From: Gottfriedia endophytica
Lineage (GTDB): Bacteria; Bacillota; Bacilli; Bacillales; Bacillaceae_G
Reading direction: 5' to 3'
DNA length: 64,000 bases
Assembly: GCF_017814275.1 (NCBI RefSeq)
Contig: NZ_JAGIYQ010000017.1
Location: forward strand, 1 to 64,000
Shown here piece after piece: positions 1 to 8,102 of the stretch (position 1 is the first letter of the stretch; every line of letters starts with the position of its first letter). The position numbers were made by a program, and so were the translations under genes. The notes below the pieces were generated by a model, which was given only the letters and a program-made list of their open reading frames with translations, was not told the origin of the DNA and did no database searches.

Positions 1-122
1 GTCTTAAAAGTCTATATCAAAGATATGAATTTCTGCGTCAGACTTAATTTGAACCGCCGTATACGGAACCGTACGTACGGTGGTGTGAGAGGTCGGGAGT
101 TAGTCGCTCCCTCCTACTCGAT
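1..122 (+). mobile_element. 3' end of a group II intron (domains V and VI)
   Basis: Positions 53-84 fold like group II domain V: a 9-bp stem (ACCGCCGTA with TACGGTGGT), a 2-nt CG bulge, a 4-bp distal stem and a GAAC tetraloop. The next bases, 86-118, form a second hairpin (GGGAG with CTCCC, outer GAG with CTC) that carries an unpaired A near its 3' base, as expected of domain VI with its branch point. The intron should end at about 118-122. Its reverse transcriptase gene would lie upstream of the window and is not visible. The sequence right after the end is a copy of a dispersed repeat motif, so the intron sits beside or within that repeat. Fold deduced by eye. Confidence 0.75.
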
Positions 123-123
123 T

Positions 124-147
124 AGGCAGGATAGTTGATCAAGGAAT
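124..147 (+). repeat. Dispersed intergenic repeat motif, copy A
   Basis: Reads AGGCAGGATAGTTGATCAAG, close to the window-wide motif GGCAGgaTAGTTgAAtaAG. It follows directly on the presumed 3' end of the group II intron. Confidence 0.5.
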
Positions 148-189
148 AGAACTTAGTCTAAATGAAATTATTTTTTCGGGGGAGTAACA

Positions 190-375
190 ATGCATTTAAT
201 TTTTACTATAATTGGTAGTATTGTATCCGGTTGGTTTTATGGATTTTCATGGATTAAAATTCAAGAAGGGTTAAATAATCACTATTTAGATGATTACGAG
301 AAAGAGGCTTTATACAAACGAAGTATATTAGTAAGTTTCGTATTAGGGTTAGTTTTTTATTTCATTGGATGGTAA
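190..375 (+). CDS. Small two-helix membrane protein, function unknown
   Basis: 61 residues. A hydrophobic N-terminal segment (about 3-21) and a second one at the C-terminus (about 45-60) flank a charged middle (about 27-43), so it should be a small integral membrane hairpin protein. The ATG has a GGGGGAG ribosome site at about 179-185. I do not recognise a family. It lies just downstream of the group II intron end and has no operon partner. Confidence 0.6.
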   Translation: MHLIFTIIGSIVSGWFYGFSWIKIQEGLNNHYLDDYEKEALYKRSILVSFVLGLVFYFIGW

Positions 376-480
376 TAACAATATCCACCTTAGGATAACT
401 ACATCGTAGTGTTGAGATTGTAGGAAATGAGGTCATTTGAATCGTCAATAGAAATTGGCATGAATGCTTGCCATACTTAA

Positions 481-663
481 GAGATTGTAACTACTCGCGA
501 GATTAACAATCGATTTAAGTTAGGAGTCAAATCAAAGTATGATGATGGTAGTTGGTTTGAATTTGAAAATGTAAAATCAGAAAAAGATTTTGAGAAAGAT
601 AGATTTATTAAATCTTCCAAATCGCTCATGGATTATCAAGTTATTAAACTAATCCAAACTTAA
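481..663 (+). pseudogene. Headless open frame, probable gene remnant
   Basis: Sixty codons are open from the stop at 478-480 to the stop at 661-663, but there is no ATG, GTG or TTG with a ribosome site. The only ATG is at 628, nearly at the end. The translation is hydrophilic and protein-like (for example GVKSKYDDGSWFEFENV), so it looks like the 3' part of a decayed gene. No family recognised. The rest of 376-705 holds nothing I can name. Confidence 0.35.
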
Positions 664-705
664 ATACAAACAAGTGAAAAATAAAGAATCAGGAGGTAAA
701 GAAGA

Positions 706-1377
706 ATGACACCAGAAAATATCGTCGTTGCCTTCTCATCCGGAAAAGACTCAGTCTACACCGTTCATCAATTAGCAAAAGACAAAAGGTACAACATCGT
801 ATCATTGATTACGACCTGTACCGAAAATGGAAGCGTGACCAGCCATCACGTAGCTGAAAAGCTCGTTGAAAAACAAGCTGAAGCGATCGGACTGCCACTA
901 TTTATAATCAAAATGAATGTGTTTACAACGGAAAACTTCGAAAACGAGTTAATCAGAACCATGATGTATTTCAATGAACAATTTGGCGTAACCAAAATTG
1001 CCTACGGCGACTTATTTTTAGAAGAGGTCAAGAACTATAAGGAAGAGTTGCTAGCGAAACATGGATTCCAACTCCTGCTCCCTTTGTGGAAGTGTGATAC
1101 GAAAACACTAGCACACGAGATTGTGAACGAGGGGTACAAAGCTGCCGTCATATCTATAGATTCCACAAAATTGAGTACTGAAGCATTAGGGAAAACATTG
1201 ACGGAAGAATGGCTGGAACAGTTGCCTCCAGGTGTAGACCCGTGTGGCGAATACGGCGAGTACCATACCTTTGTCTACGATGGACCATTATTTGCACATA
1301 CTGTTCCTATTGAATTCGAGACGGATAAGATAACAGAAAGGGACAAGTGGAAATTTGTTGGAATAAAAACGAACTAA
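706..1377 (+). CDS. Dph6-like PP-loop ATP pyrophosphatase (diphthine-ammonia ligase family)
   Basis: 223 residues, near the size of the MJ0570/Dph6 family. The N-terminus carries the ATP pyrophosphatase loop SSGKDS (residues 10-15), used to adenylate a substrate. Near the C-terminus the family motif DPCGEYGEYHTFVYDGPLF is present. Eukaryotic Dph6 amidates diphthine, but bacteria lack diphthamide, so the real substrate here is unknown; an amidation by ATP activation is the safest inference. It starts at an ATG after a perfect AGGAGG. It stands alone, with no operon partner. Confidence 0.85.
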   Translation: MTPENIVVAFSSGKDSVYTVHQLAKDKRYNIVSLITTCTENGSVTSHHVAEKLVEKQAEAIGLPLFIIKMNVFTTENFENELIRTMMYFNEQFGVTKIAYGDLFLEEVKNYKEELLAKHGFQLLLPLWKCDTKTLAHEIVNEGYKAAVISIDSTKLSTEALGKTLTEEWLEQLPPGVDPCGEYGEYHTFVYDGPLFAHTVPIEFETDKITERDKWKFVGIKTN

Positions 1378-1606
1378 TCGGCATTATCCTGTTTTATTTT
1401 TCTATGGAGAGTTTCAACGAGATGAACGATACATAGGAAACATTGATCTTGATCATCACGACAGACTTATACCTATAGGAGTCAAATGAATTCAGTGTAT
1501 AATGAAAATGATTCAATATAAAAAGTGGCAGAAATAATCAGGGGAATATAGAATGATCATTCTTGACAATAAACTGATCGAAAAATTGAAGAGAGGTGGT
1601 CCTTTG

Positions 1607-2263
1607 ATGACAAATAGTAGAATGAATCCTAAAGTTGATGAATTTTTAAGTAAAACCAAAAAGTGGAAGGAAGAATTTGAGAAATTAAGAAATATCGTTC
1701 TTGACTGTGAGCTGACCGAAGAATTTAAGTGGATGCATCCTTGTTACACATTGGATGAAAAAAATATCGTTTTAATACATGGATTTAAAGAATATTGTGC
1801 ACTTCTGTTTCACAAAGGTGCTTTATTACAGGATGCCCATGGGATTCTAATCCAACAAACGGAAAATGTACAGGCGGGGCGCCAGATTCGGTTTACCAAT
1901 GTTCAAGAAATAGTAGAAATGGAAACCATCTTAAAAGCCTATATTTATGAAGCCATTGAAGTTGAAAAAGCTGGTTTGGAAGTTAAAAAGAAAGAGCATA
2001 AAGAATTCATCATTCCAGAAGAACTTCATAAAAAATTCGATGAAAAGCCTAATTTTAAAACTGCTTTTGAATCATTGACACCTGGACGGCAAAGAGCATA
2101 CATTCTTTATTTTTCTCAACCTAAGCAATCGAAAACTCGAGAGTCCAGGATTGAAAAATATATCCAAAGAATATTCGATGGAAAGGGATTAAATGATTGT
2201 ACTTGTGGGCTTTCTCAAAAGCAGCCTAACTGTGATGGCTCACACAAGTCATTGAAGGCTTAA
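1607..2263 (+). CDS. YdeI-like DUF1801/OmdA family protein with C-terminal CDGSH-type motif
   Basis: 218 residues. The main part (1-195) matches the YdeI family of Bacillus: a DUF1801-type domain (MNPKVDEFL, FKWMHPCYTL) followed by a helical region with TPGRQRAYILYF. The last 25 residues add CTCGLSQKQPNCDGSH, which fits the CDGSH iron-sulfur consensus C-x-C-x2-S-x3-P-x-C-D-G-S-H exactly, so a [2Fe-2S] cluster is plausible. The frame is open from 1553, but ATG 1607 has the ribosome site GAGAGGTGG at 1591-1599 and gives the family N-terminus MTNSRMNPK. Function unknown; stand-alone gene ending at a terminator. Confidence 0.8.
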   Translation: MTNSRMNPKVDEFLSKTKKWKEEFEKLRNIVLDCELTEEFKWMHPCYTLDEKNIVLIHGFKEYCALLFHKGALLQDAHGILIQQTENVQAGRQIRFTNVQEIVEMETILKAYIYEAIEVEKAGLEVKKKEHKEFIIPEELHKKFDEKPNFKTAFESLTPGRQRAYILYFSQPKQSKTRESRIEKYIQRIFDGKGLNDCTCGLSQKQPNCDGSHKSLKA

Positions 2264-2296
2264 GTATTGCCAGTTAAGAAAAGAAAAATACTGCAT

Positions 2297-2341
2297 AAAA
2301 AAGTGTACCCTTTGTTTTTTTGCTAAAGGTACACTTTTTTG
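2297..2341 (+). terminator. Intrinsic terminator after the YdeI-like gene
   Basis: Stem AAGTGTACC-CTTT with AAAG-GTACACTT (one bulged C), followed by a T run. Confidence 0.8.
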
Positions 2342-2345
2342 AACT

Positions 2346-2405
2346 AATGGGTACGATAGTTGAACAAGACTTAGGAGCTGAGTAATGATCAGCTCTCTTT
2401 TATTT
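2346..2405 (+). repeat. Dispersed repeat copy B: motif plus GAGCTGA hairpin
   Basis: The motif AATGGGTACGATAGTTGAAC (2346-2365) is followed by the hairpin GAGCTGA/TCAGCTC (2375-2395) and a T-rich tail. The same motif-hairpin pairing recurs at 4306, 8885 and 36488. No gene is visible from 2406 to 2677 apart from the ribosome site of the next gene. Confidence 0.55.
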
Positions 2406-2677
2406 TGCAAAAAGTTATTCATTTGGTTTTATTATTGCTAAAACTTGATGGTTGATAAAGTAATAGTTATGATGTCCTATCTTACTTGAATATAAATAAG
2501 TATTTACTTTATATGGAGGGCTGCTTTGACGTTTTTATATGTACCTTATTAATCAAATAGTCATTTTAGAAAAAAGGAATATTCTTTATGGTATTGAATA
2601 TATTCAAGGGATAATAATACCTAGTCTTACTTTAACCCTGAAAATTAGGTGAAATGACAAGGAGGAAAGAGCCCGAT

Positions 2678-3328
2678 ATGTCTCATAAACATAATTATTT
2701 TAGTGCCCTATGTCTTGTAATATCAGGAATATTGTTTGTTATTTATCCAGCGATTCGTCCTTTTTCAGATGAATCAACTTTGGAAGGAGCCTCTGCTTTT
2801 GCATCCACAGAATGGCTTATAGCTCATATTTTTGCAATTATTGCTTTCACTCTACTACCTTTAGGTTTACTTGGACTTCATAACTCATTGAAAGGAACAA
2901 CTTTGAAGTCACTGGCTTATTCTGCGGTTTTATTATGTATATTTGGTATAGGATTAACTTTACCTTTTTATGGAGGTGAAAGCTACGGACTACACGCAAT
3001 AGGGCAGGAGGCAATGAAACGGCATTCAGCTGATTTAGTTAGTATTGCAAATGTTGTACGTTCTGGTCCAGGGCTTATTTTGTTTGCAATTGGTCTTCTA
3101 TTACTCGCAGCTTCTTCTATTATAGTCTCAATTACTATTTGGAGGTCAGAAAGGTACCATAAATGGAGAGGTATCCCCTTCGCTTTAGGAATTTCTTTAT
3201 ATATACCACAATTCTTCGCAGGTCAACCGCTACGAGTAGCGCATGGATTTCTTGTTTTCATAGGATGTCTACTTATAGCGGTTAGCTTATGGAGGCAAGA
3301 TGATTCAAATTACGTAAAGAAAGAATAA
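2678..3328 (+). CDS. Multi-pass membrane protein, DUF4386-like size, function unknown
   Basis: 216 residues with about six hydrophobic segments (roughly 8-26, 48-70, 80-98, 128-150, 165-182, 188-205), so an integral membrane protein. No catalytic motif is visible. The open frame begins at 2654, but the ribosome site AAGGAGG at 2659-2665 lies inside that extension, so ATG 2678 (MSHKHNYF) is the likely start. No neighbour is close enough to form an operon. The family cannot be named with certainty. Confidence 0.65.
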   Translation: MSHKHNYFSALCLVISGILFVIYPAIRPFSDESTLEGASAFASTEWLIAHIFAIIAFTLLPLGLLGLHNSLKGTTLKSLAYSAVLLCIFGIGLTLPFYGGESYGLHAIGQEAMKRHSADLVSIANVVRSGPGLILFAIGLLLLAASSIIVSITIWRSERYHKWRGIPFALGISLYIPQFFAGQPLRVAHGFLVFIGCLLIAVSLWRQDDSNYVKKE

Positions 3329-3425
3329 AGAAACATTCGGAGGAATACTGAATAGAACCCAAATTTTCACACAAGATTTGCAAAGTAGAGTTTAATTAGC
3401 TTTTGAAAGATCATAATTTAATAAG

Positions 3426-3614
3426 CTAAAAATTATAGTTCTTTGTTGAGTTACCATAGAAGAGAGAATTAAAGTTCCATTCTCTGTGGTGTGGCCGCGT
3501 TACATGGGTTGCTAACAGGTCTTCTAAAACTGCCCAAGTAATCTGCGGTTCACCATCTAAAGTTTTCATTGAGCCTACATTGACTTGATTAGGGTTAACT
3601 TTACCTATTGCCAT
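3426..3614 (-). CDS. Short hypothetical protein downstream of the repeat protein
   Basis: 62 codons on the minus strand, 49 bp after the end of the GMGMGGFP protein. The translation (for example LDGEPQITWAVLEDLLATH) is of mixed composition and not obviously random, but the ATG has only a poor ribosome site. It could be a small gene transcribed with the repeat gene, or the leftover of a longer C-terminal part. No family recognised. Confidence 0.3.
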   Translation of the reverse strand: MAIGKVNPNQVNVGSMKTLDGEPQITWAVLEDLLATHVTRPHHREWNFNSLFYGNSTKNYNF

Positions 3615-3663
3615 CTATACTTGGTAAAATGTATTAGTAATCAAAATTATAGATAATTGGGAT

Positions 3664-4029
3664 CTACCTAGGGAAACCACCCATACCCATGCCAGGGAAA
3701 CCACCCATGCCCATGCCAGGGAAACCACCCATGCCCATGCCAGGAAAACCACCCATGCCCATGCCAGGAAAACCACCCATGCCCATGCCAGGGAAACCGC
3801 CCATGCCAGGGAAGCCACCCATACCCATGCCAGGAAAACCGCCCATACCCATGCCAGGAAAACCACCCATGCCCATGCCAGGGAAACCACCCATGCCCAT
3901 GCCAGGGAAACCACCCATGCCCATGCCAGGGAAACCACCCATGCCCATACCAGGGAAACCACCCATGCCCATGCCAGGGAAACCACCCATGCCCATGCCA
4001 GGAATACGACGTTGATAATCTAATGTCAT
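3664..4029 (-). CDS. Gly/Met/Phe-rich tandem-repeat protein (GMGMGGFP), possible spore-surface protein
   Basis: 121 residues. After MTLDYQRRI come 13 full copies of PGMGMGGF and one short PGMGGF (ninth unit), ending PR. The DNA is a 24-bp tandem array with an 18-bp unit in the middle. It has no cysteine, no signal peptide and no hydrophobic helix. The minus-strand frame is chosen because its ATG has the ribosome site AGGTGA at the proper spacing. The array is also open in other frames, but those lack such a site. Low-complexity Gly-rich repeats are common in Bacillus coat and exosporium proteins, and a loose sigma-K-like -10 (CATAGCATG) lies upstream, so a spore-surface role is possible but unproven. 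Confidence 0.6.
   Translation of the reverse strand: MTLDYQRRIPGMGMGGFPGMGMGGFPGMGMGGFPGMGMGGFPGMGMGGFPGMGMGGFPGMGMGGFPGMGMGGFPGMGGFPGMGMGGFPGMGMGGFPGMGMGGFPGMGMGGFPGMGMGGFPR
3672..4010. repeat. 24-bp tandem repeat array (coding)
   Basis: Fourteen near-identical units read on the plus strand as CCCATGCCCATGCCAGGGAA-like blocks, one lacking 6 bp. Sequence variation is mostly A/G at third positions (GGGAAA versus GGAAAA), which suggests recent expansion or homogenisation. It encodes the repeats of the minus-strand protein. Confidence 0.9.
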
Positions 4030-4305
4030 GTTTTCACCTACTTTTTAGAAATATTTTAATGCTTTTACATGCTATGCTTAAAAAAATTAAATGAGCTTAT
4101 TCTCCTTTAAAATTAGGCAGAATAATAAACTAGATTTGTACATGTTATTCATAGAAAATGAAGTGGATCTTCTTAAATTAACTTACAGTATAGTCAAAGA
4201 AGGAAAATTAATTTAAATAGTAGAATTACATTCGAAACTATATAGGTTTTAATATTAATGATAGGAACAGAAAGTAGACTGTAAGTCAGTTATTAATAAT
4301 GCTTG

Positions 4306-4360
4306 GGAGCTGAATGATGTTCAGCTCCTATTTTACTACTGGTAGGTTAGTTAAATAAGA
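4306..4360 (+). repeat. Dispersed repeat copy C: hairpin plus motif
   Basis: A perfect 9-bp hairpin GGAGCTGAA/TTCAGCTCC (4306-4328) is followed by CTGGTAGGTTAGTTAAATAA (from 4338). Here the hairpin precedes the motif. The hairpin plus T-rich tail could also act as a weak terminator. No gene is seen elsewhere in 4030-4510. Confidence 0.55.
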
Positions 4361-4510
4361 TGGATTACAGAAGATCGTCTATAGAGTCGATCATTTTTTT
4401 TCACTTTCAGATCAAAGAGTTACTATTTGAAGGCACGTTGCCACCAATTTTCTAGTAATAATTTTTATGAATTAGAAAAAAATAGTGTTAATGATAAGGA
4501 GGGAATGCGA

Positions 4511-4900
4511 ATGTCTGTGAAAAAGTGGTTAACAGGATTGGCTGTTTTGCTTGCAATGATTGTGGTTACGACAACTCTAGGATCACTGGGCGTATTTGCC
4601 GAATCTGGTGTACTAACCCAGCCTATGGAGACAGTGAAAGCAATTGAGGTAAAGATAAATGATGATTATTTTAATCCGAATGCCATCACTATTCTCAATG
4701 GAAAAGCGACACCGTTGATATTGAAAAACGAAGGTAACAAAGAACACACCTTCACAGTGAAAAAGCTAGGAATTGACGTAGAAGTCCAGCCAGGAAAAGA
4801 AAAAAGCATTACCGTTAAACCAAAAATGCCCGGTACATATGAACTGATATGTCGGTACCATTTCGAGAAAGGAATGGTTGGAAAAGTAATAGTTAACTAA
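4511..4900 (+). CDS. Exported cupredoxin-domain protein
   Basis: 129 residues. Residues 1-33 form a signal peptide (MSVKKW, hydrophobic core, VFAES cleavage region). The rest is a single cupredoxin domain (about 42-129) with the C-terminal copper-site pattern C-x3-H-x4-M in ICRYHFEKGM plus an upstream His in KEHTFTV. It should bind copper outside the membrane as an electron carrier or copper-handling protein. Similar domains are found in EfeO-type and plastocyanin-like proteins. The frame is open from 4427, but AAGGAGGG at 4496-4503 fits ATG 4511. It is monocistronic, with a terminator right after it. Confidence 0.8.
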   Translation: MSVKKWLTGLAVLLAMIVVTTTLGSLGVFAESGVLTQPMETVKAIEVKINDDYFNPNAITILNGKATPLILKNEGNKEHTFTVKKLGIDVEVQPGKEKSITVKPKMPGTYELICRYHFEKGMVGKVIVN

Positions 4901-4901
4901 C

Positions 4902-4931
4902 AAGCAGGGCCAATGAGCCTTGCTTTTTTAA
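4902..4931 (+). terminator. Intrinsic terminator after the cupredoxin gene
   Basis: 9-bp stem AAGCAGGGC/GCCTTGCTT with loop CAATGA and a T run. Confidence 0.9.
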
Positions 4932-5208
4932 TTAGCAACGGTAACTTGCATATTATTAATACCATCTATCATTCTTCCACAAAAGAATGTTCCTTTAAGG
5001 GGGCAATTAAGTTTTAGAGAGAAATGGACAGAGGTAAATGGAATCGGCTTATTTTTTAAAGATAGTAGTTAGTTTCAATCAAGATTGTGTAATAAGATTT
5101 GCTGGCATGTTAAAAAACAGGATGATCAGTTTAAATGTAGAATATCTACAGATGTGATTTTCATAATTTCTTTAAAATGAATGATAAGTGTTAAAGGAGG
5201 AGATAGAT

Positions 5209-5679
5209 TTGGAACGAAAAGATTTGCTTTTATACGTACTAGATTCAACGTTTGATAAGGAAAGTTGGTATGCTCCACTCAAAAATGCAATTGAAGGAAT
5301 CACAGCTGAACAAGCTAATTGGAGACCAGCAGGCGAAGCAACCAAAACAATCTGGGAGAACGTTAATCACCTTATTTATTACAAAGAGAGGCTTGTTGCA
5401 AACATGGACGGCTGTAACTGGACACATAATCTCGACGGTGACGAAACTTTCCATCTCACTGAACAATCAAATGAAGAAAAGGAATGGAAGAAAGTTGTTG
5501 AACGTGTGGAAAATGCACACCATAATCTAAGACAGATACTAAGTCATATTTCCATTGAAGAGCTTAATGAAAATTCCCTCGAAGGGAAACTCATGGATAT
5601 ATTACTTCATGACGCTTATCATACGGGTCAAATTATTCAAATCAGAAAAATGCAAGGATCCTGGCCATCACATCGTTGA
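5209..5679 (+). CDS. DinB-family four-helix metal protein
   Basis: 156 residues, typical DinB/YfiT length. The metal-binding histidines are visible: one in NVNHLIYYKERL (about residue 54) and the pair in LLHDAYHTGQI near the C-terminus. Members include thiol-dependent transferases such as BstA, but most have no known substrate. The frame opens at GTG 5188. The strong AAAGGAGG at 5193-5200 instead points to the TTG at 5209. It is unlinked to its neighbours; a second DinB protein is encoded at 46629. Confidence 0.8.
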   Translation: MERKDLLLYVLDSTFDKESWYAPLKNAIEGITAEQANWRPAGEATKTIWENVNHLIYYKERLVANMDGCNWTHNLDGDETFHLTEQSNEEKEWKKVVERVENAHHNLRQILSHISIEELNENSLEGKLMDILLHDAYHTGQIIQIRKMQGSWPSHR

Positions 5680-5865
5680 CCAAAAGAAATATCATTATAT
5701 TTTATCAATAAAATTATTATATCTCTTACCACATTTTTAATAGTCTATTAAATTAAAACTAAAATATAAAATTTCTTTTTATTAAGAAAATACAGAAAAA
5801 TCATTTTACTTCGATTATTGAAATGCTAAGATAGTTGTATATTGCTAAAGAAGGAGGAAAGAAGA

Positions 5866-7863
5866 ATGACAAAACGCCCTGTTACCGCAGAAGACTTATG
5901 TAAATTTAAGTTTGTAGGAGATCCTCAGGTATCTCCTAACAGAGACAAGGTTGCCTATGTATTAACTCGTGTTGATAAAGAAAAAGATGGGTATTACTCT
6001 TTTATCTACATAACTGATTTAAAAGGTGAAGGCAGAAAGTTTACTTCTCATTATTCAAAGGATAGTTTAGTAAAAGATATGTCTCCAAAGTGGTCACCTG
6101 ATGGAACCACACTTGCCTTCTGTTCAAATCGCTCAGGAAAAAATCAGGTTTGGTTATTACATACTGATGGTGGTGAAGCGAAACAATTAACAGACGTTAA
6201 GCAAGGAATTGGAGAGTTTACTTGGTTTCCAGACGGAAAGCAGCTAGCTCTTACGATTACTGGAGAATTAAAACTAACCTCTGATAAGGAAGAAGTGAAG
6301 AAAGAAGAAAAAAGTGATGTTAAAGTAATTACTAGACTTCGTTATAAAGGTGACGGAGCAGGTATTTATAATGACGATCGTAAGCATGTTTATTTATTTG
6401 ATCTTGAGACAAAGGCTTATACGAAGATAACTGAAGGAGAGCATGATTTTTCTCAGCCTCGCTTCACTCCAGATGGGAAAAGCTTATTCTATATCGGAAC
6501 GAAAGCGGAAGATAAAGAGTGGGGTTACCTTCCAGCCATTTGGAAGTTTGACATTACTTCCAAGGAAGAGACTCTTTTCTATCAAGGAAATGGATATCTT
6601 ATGGCACCATCTCTGTCACCAGACGGTAAGTGGCTAGCCGTTGCTGGACATGCCCGTGGAGAAAGAAGCCAGGGTAATGCGAATATTCTTCTACTTTCTA
6701 TAGAAACAGGTGAGTTTACTAATTTAACAGAAGACTTTGATTACACAGTTGGAAATCTTGTAGGTGTTGATGCGAAGTATGACACGGCAGAACAACGACT
6801 AATTTGGGACTCTGCTAGCTCTACTATTTACTTTAATGCGACCGTTGGTGGAGATTGCCAGTTGTTTAGAGTAAATCTAGATGGAGAAGTTTCACCGGCC
6901 TTATCTCCTTCCGCTTCAGTAGTTACTTCATTTGATATCGTTAGTGATGATCAAGCTATACTTATTATGGCAACTCCTCATTCAACAGGAGATTTGGTTA
7001 CTCAGGATTTACATAATGTGAATAACGCTTACAAGTTAACAAATTGGAATAAAGAACTATATAACGAGGTTCATTTAAGTAATCCTGAAAATTTCCATTT
7101 CGACAGTACAGATGGAAAGAAAATTGAAGGTTGGATTCTAAAGCCTTATGGTTTTGAGGAAGGAAAAACATACCCAATGATCCTTCAAATACATGGTGGT
7201 CCAGCTACCGCTTATGGAAATGGATTACACCATGAAATGCAATTAATGGCATCTAAAGGGTATATAGTGTTGTATACAAATCCAAGAGGAAGCCATGGCT
7301 ATGGACATGACTTTGTCAACGCAGTTATCGGTGATTACGGCGGCATGGATTATGAGGATATTATGGCTGGTTTAGATTATGCCTTAGAAAACTTTAATTA
7401 CATAGATCATGACCAATTATTTGTGACAGGTGGAAGTTACGGTGGGTACATGACAAATGTTATCGTCACTCGTACAGACCGTTTCAAAGCAGCCGTAACA
7501 CAACGTAGTATTTGTAACTGGCACAGCTTCTATGGCACAAGTGATATAGGATTCTACTTTACTGAATGGCAACATGGACAAGCTGATTTATGGGATGATG
7601 CAGTTAAGCTCTTAAAGGTATCACCACTTCACCATGCTCGTAATGTGAAAACACCAATCCTTATCCTTCACAGCGAACAAGACTTACGCTGTCCAATGGA
7701 GCAAGCAGAGCAATGGTATGTCGCACTTAAGCGTCTAGGTGTGGAAACAAAGCTCGTCCGCTTCCCAGATGAAAACCATGAACTTTCCCGCTCTGGTAAG
7801 CCAAAGCACCGCTTAGAGCGCTTACAGCATTTAATTGGTTGGTTTGATGATCGACGAAAATAA
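5866..7863 (+). CDS. S9-family serine peptidase (prolyl oligopeptidase / acylaminoacyl-peptidase type)
   Basis: 665 residues, cytoplasmic (no signal peptide). The N-terminal half is a beta-propeller of PD40-type repeats marked by SPDGTTLAF, FPDGKQLAL, TPDGKSLFY and SPDGKWLAV. The C-terminal alpha/beta hydrolase domain carries the nucleophile in GGSYGG (Ser524), Asp606 in HSEQDLRCP and His638 in DENHEL, with the oxyanion motif HGGP upstream. It should cleave short peptides or remove blocked N-terminal residues, like Bacillus YuxL. ATG 5866 follows AAGGAGG. A terminator follows the gene. Confidence 0.9.
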   Translation: MTKRPVTAEDLCKFKFVGDPQVSPNRDKVAYVLTRVDKEKDGYYSFIYITDLKGEGRKFTSHYSKDSLVKDMSPKWSPDGTTLAFCSNRSGKNQVWLLHTDGGEAKQLTDVKQGIGEFTWFPDGKQLALTITGELKLTSDKEEVKKEEKSDVKVITRLRYKGDGAGIYNDDRKHVYLFDLETKAYTKITEGEHDFSQPRFTPDGKSLFYIGTKAEDKEWGYLPAIWKFDITSKEETLFYQGNGYLMAPSLSPDGKWLAVAGHARGERSQGNANILLLSIETGEFTNLTEDFDYTVGNLVGVDAKYDTAEQRLIWDSASSTIYFNATVGGDCQLFRVNLDGEVSPALSPSASVVTSFDIVSDDQAILIMATPHSTGDLVTQDLHNVNNAYKLTNWNKELYNEVHLSNPENFHFDSTDGKKIEGWILKPYGFEEGKTYPMILQIHGGPATAYGNGLHHEMQLMASKGYIVLYTNPRGSHGYGHDFVNAVIGDYGGMDYEDIMAGLDYALENFNYIDHDQLFVTGGSYGGYMTNVIVTRTDRFKAAVTQRSICNWHSFYGTSDIGFYFTEWQHGQADLWDDAVKLLKVSPLHHARNVKTPILILHSEQDLRCPMEQAEQWYVALKRLGVETKLVRFPDENHELSRSGKPKHRLERLQHLIGWFDDRRK

Positions 7864-7886
7864 GAATATTTTTTAATAAATGATTG

Positions 7887-7922
7887 GAGAAAGGATCTTT
7901 TAGATTCTTTCTCTTCTTTTTT
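7887..7922 (+). terminator. Intrinsic terminator after the S9 peptidase gene
   Basis: 11-bp stem GAGAAAGGATC/GATTCTTTCTC with G-T pairs, then TTCTTTTTT. Confidence 0.85.
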
Positions 7923-8102
7923 GAAAAAATAGTAAATCTATTGTTTTTAAGTTGGAAAATAAAATTGTGAATTAATTGCTGTCAGAGTTAAGAAGTACTT
8001 TCTAGTTTTTGAAGATTATTTTTTTCCTGTTTTACAGACTGCCAGTTTTGTTCATAAATTTAATTAATGAAAATATCCTTAAGAAAGAAAGGAGGGTGAG
8101 AA

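Noticed and set aside
3615-3986. Alternative minus frame (WAWVVSLAWAWVVS) and plus frame 3689-4015 (PMPMPGKP) of the array
   Set aside because: They are by-products of the repeat; neither has a ribosome site, while the GMGMGGFP frame has AGGTGA before its ATG.
3672-4010. Tandem array could be a CRISPR array
   Set aside because: Units are contiguous 24-bp coding repeats with no spacers, no unique sequences between them and no cas genes nearby.
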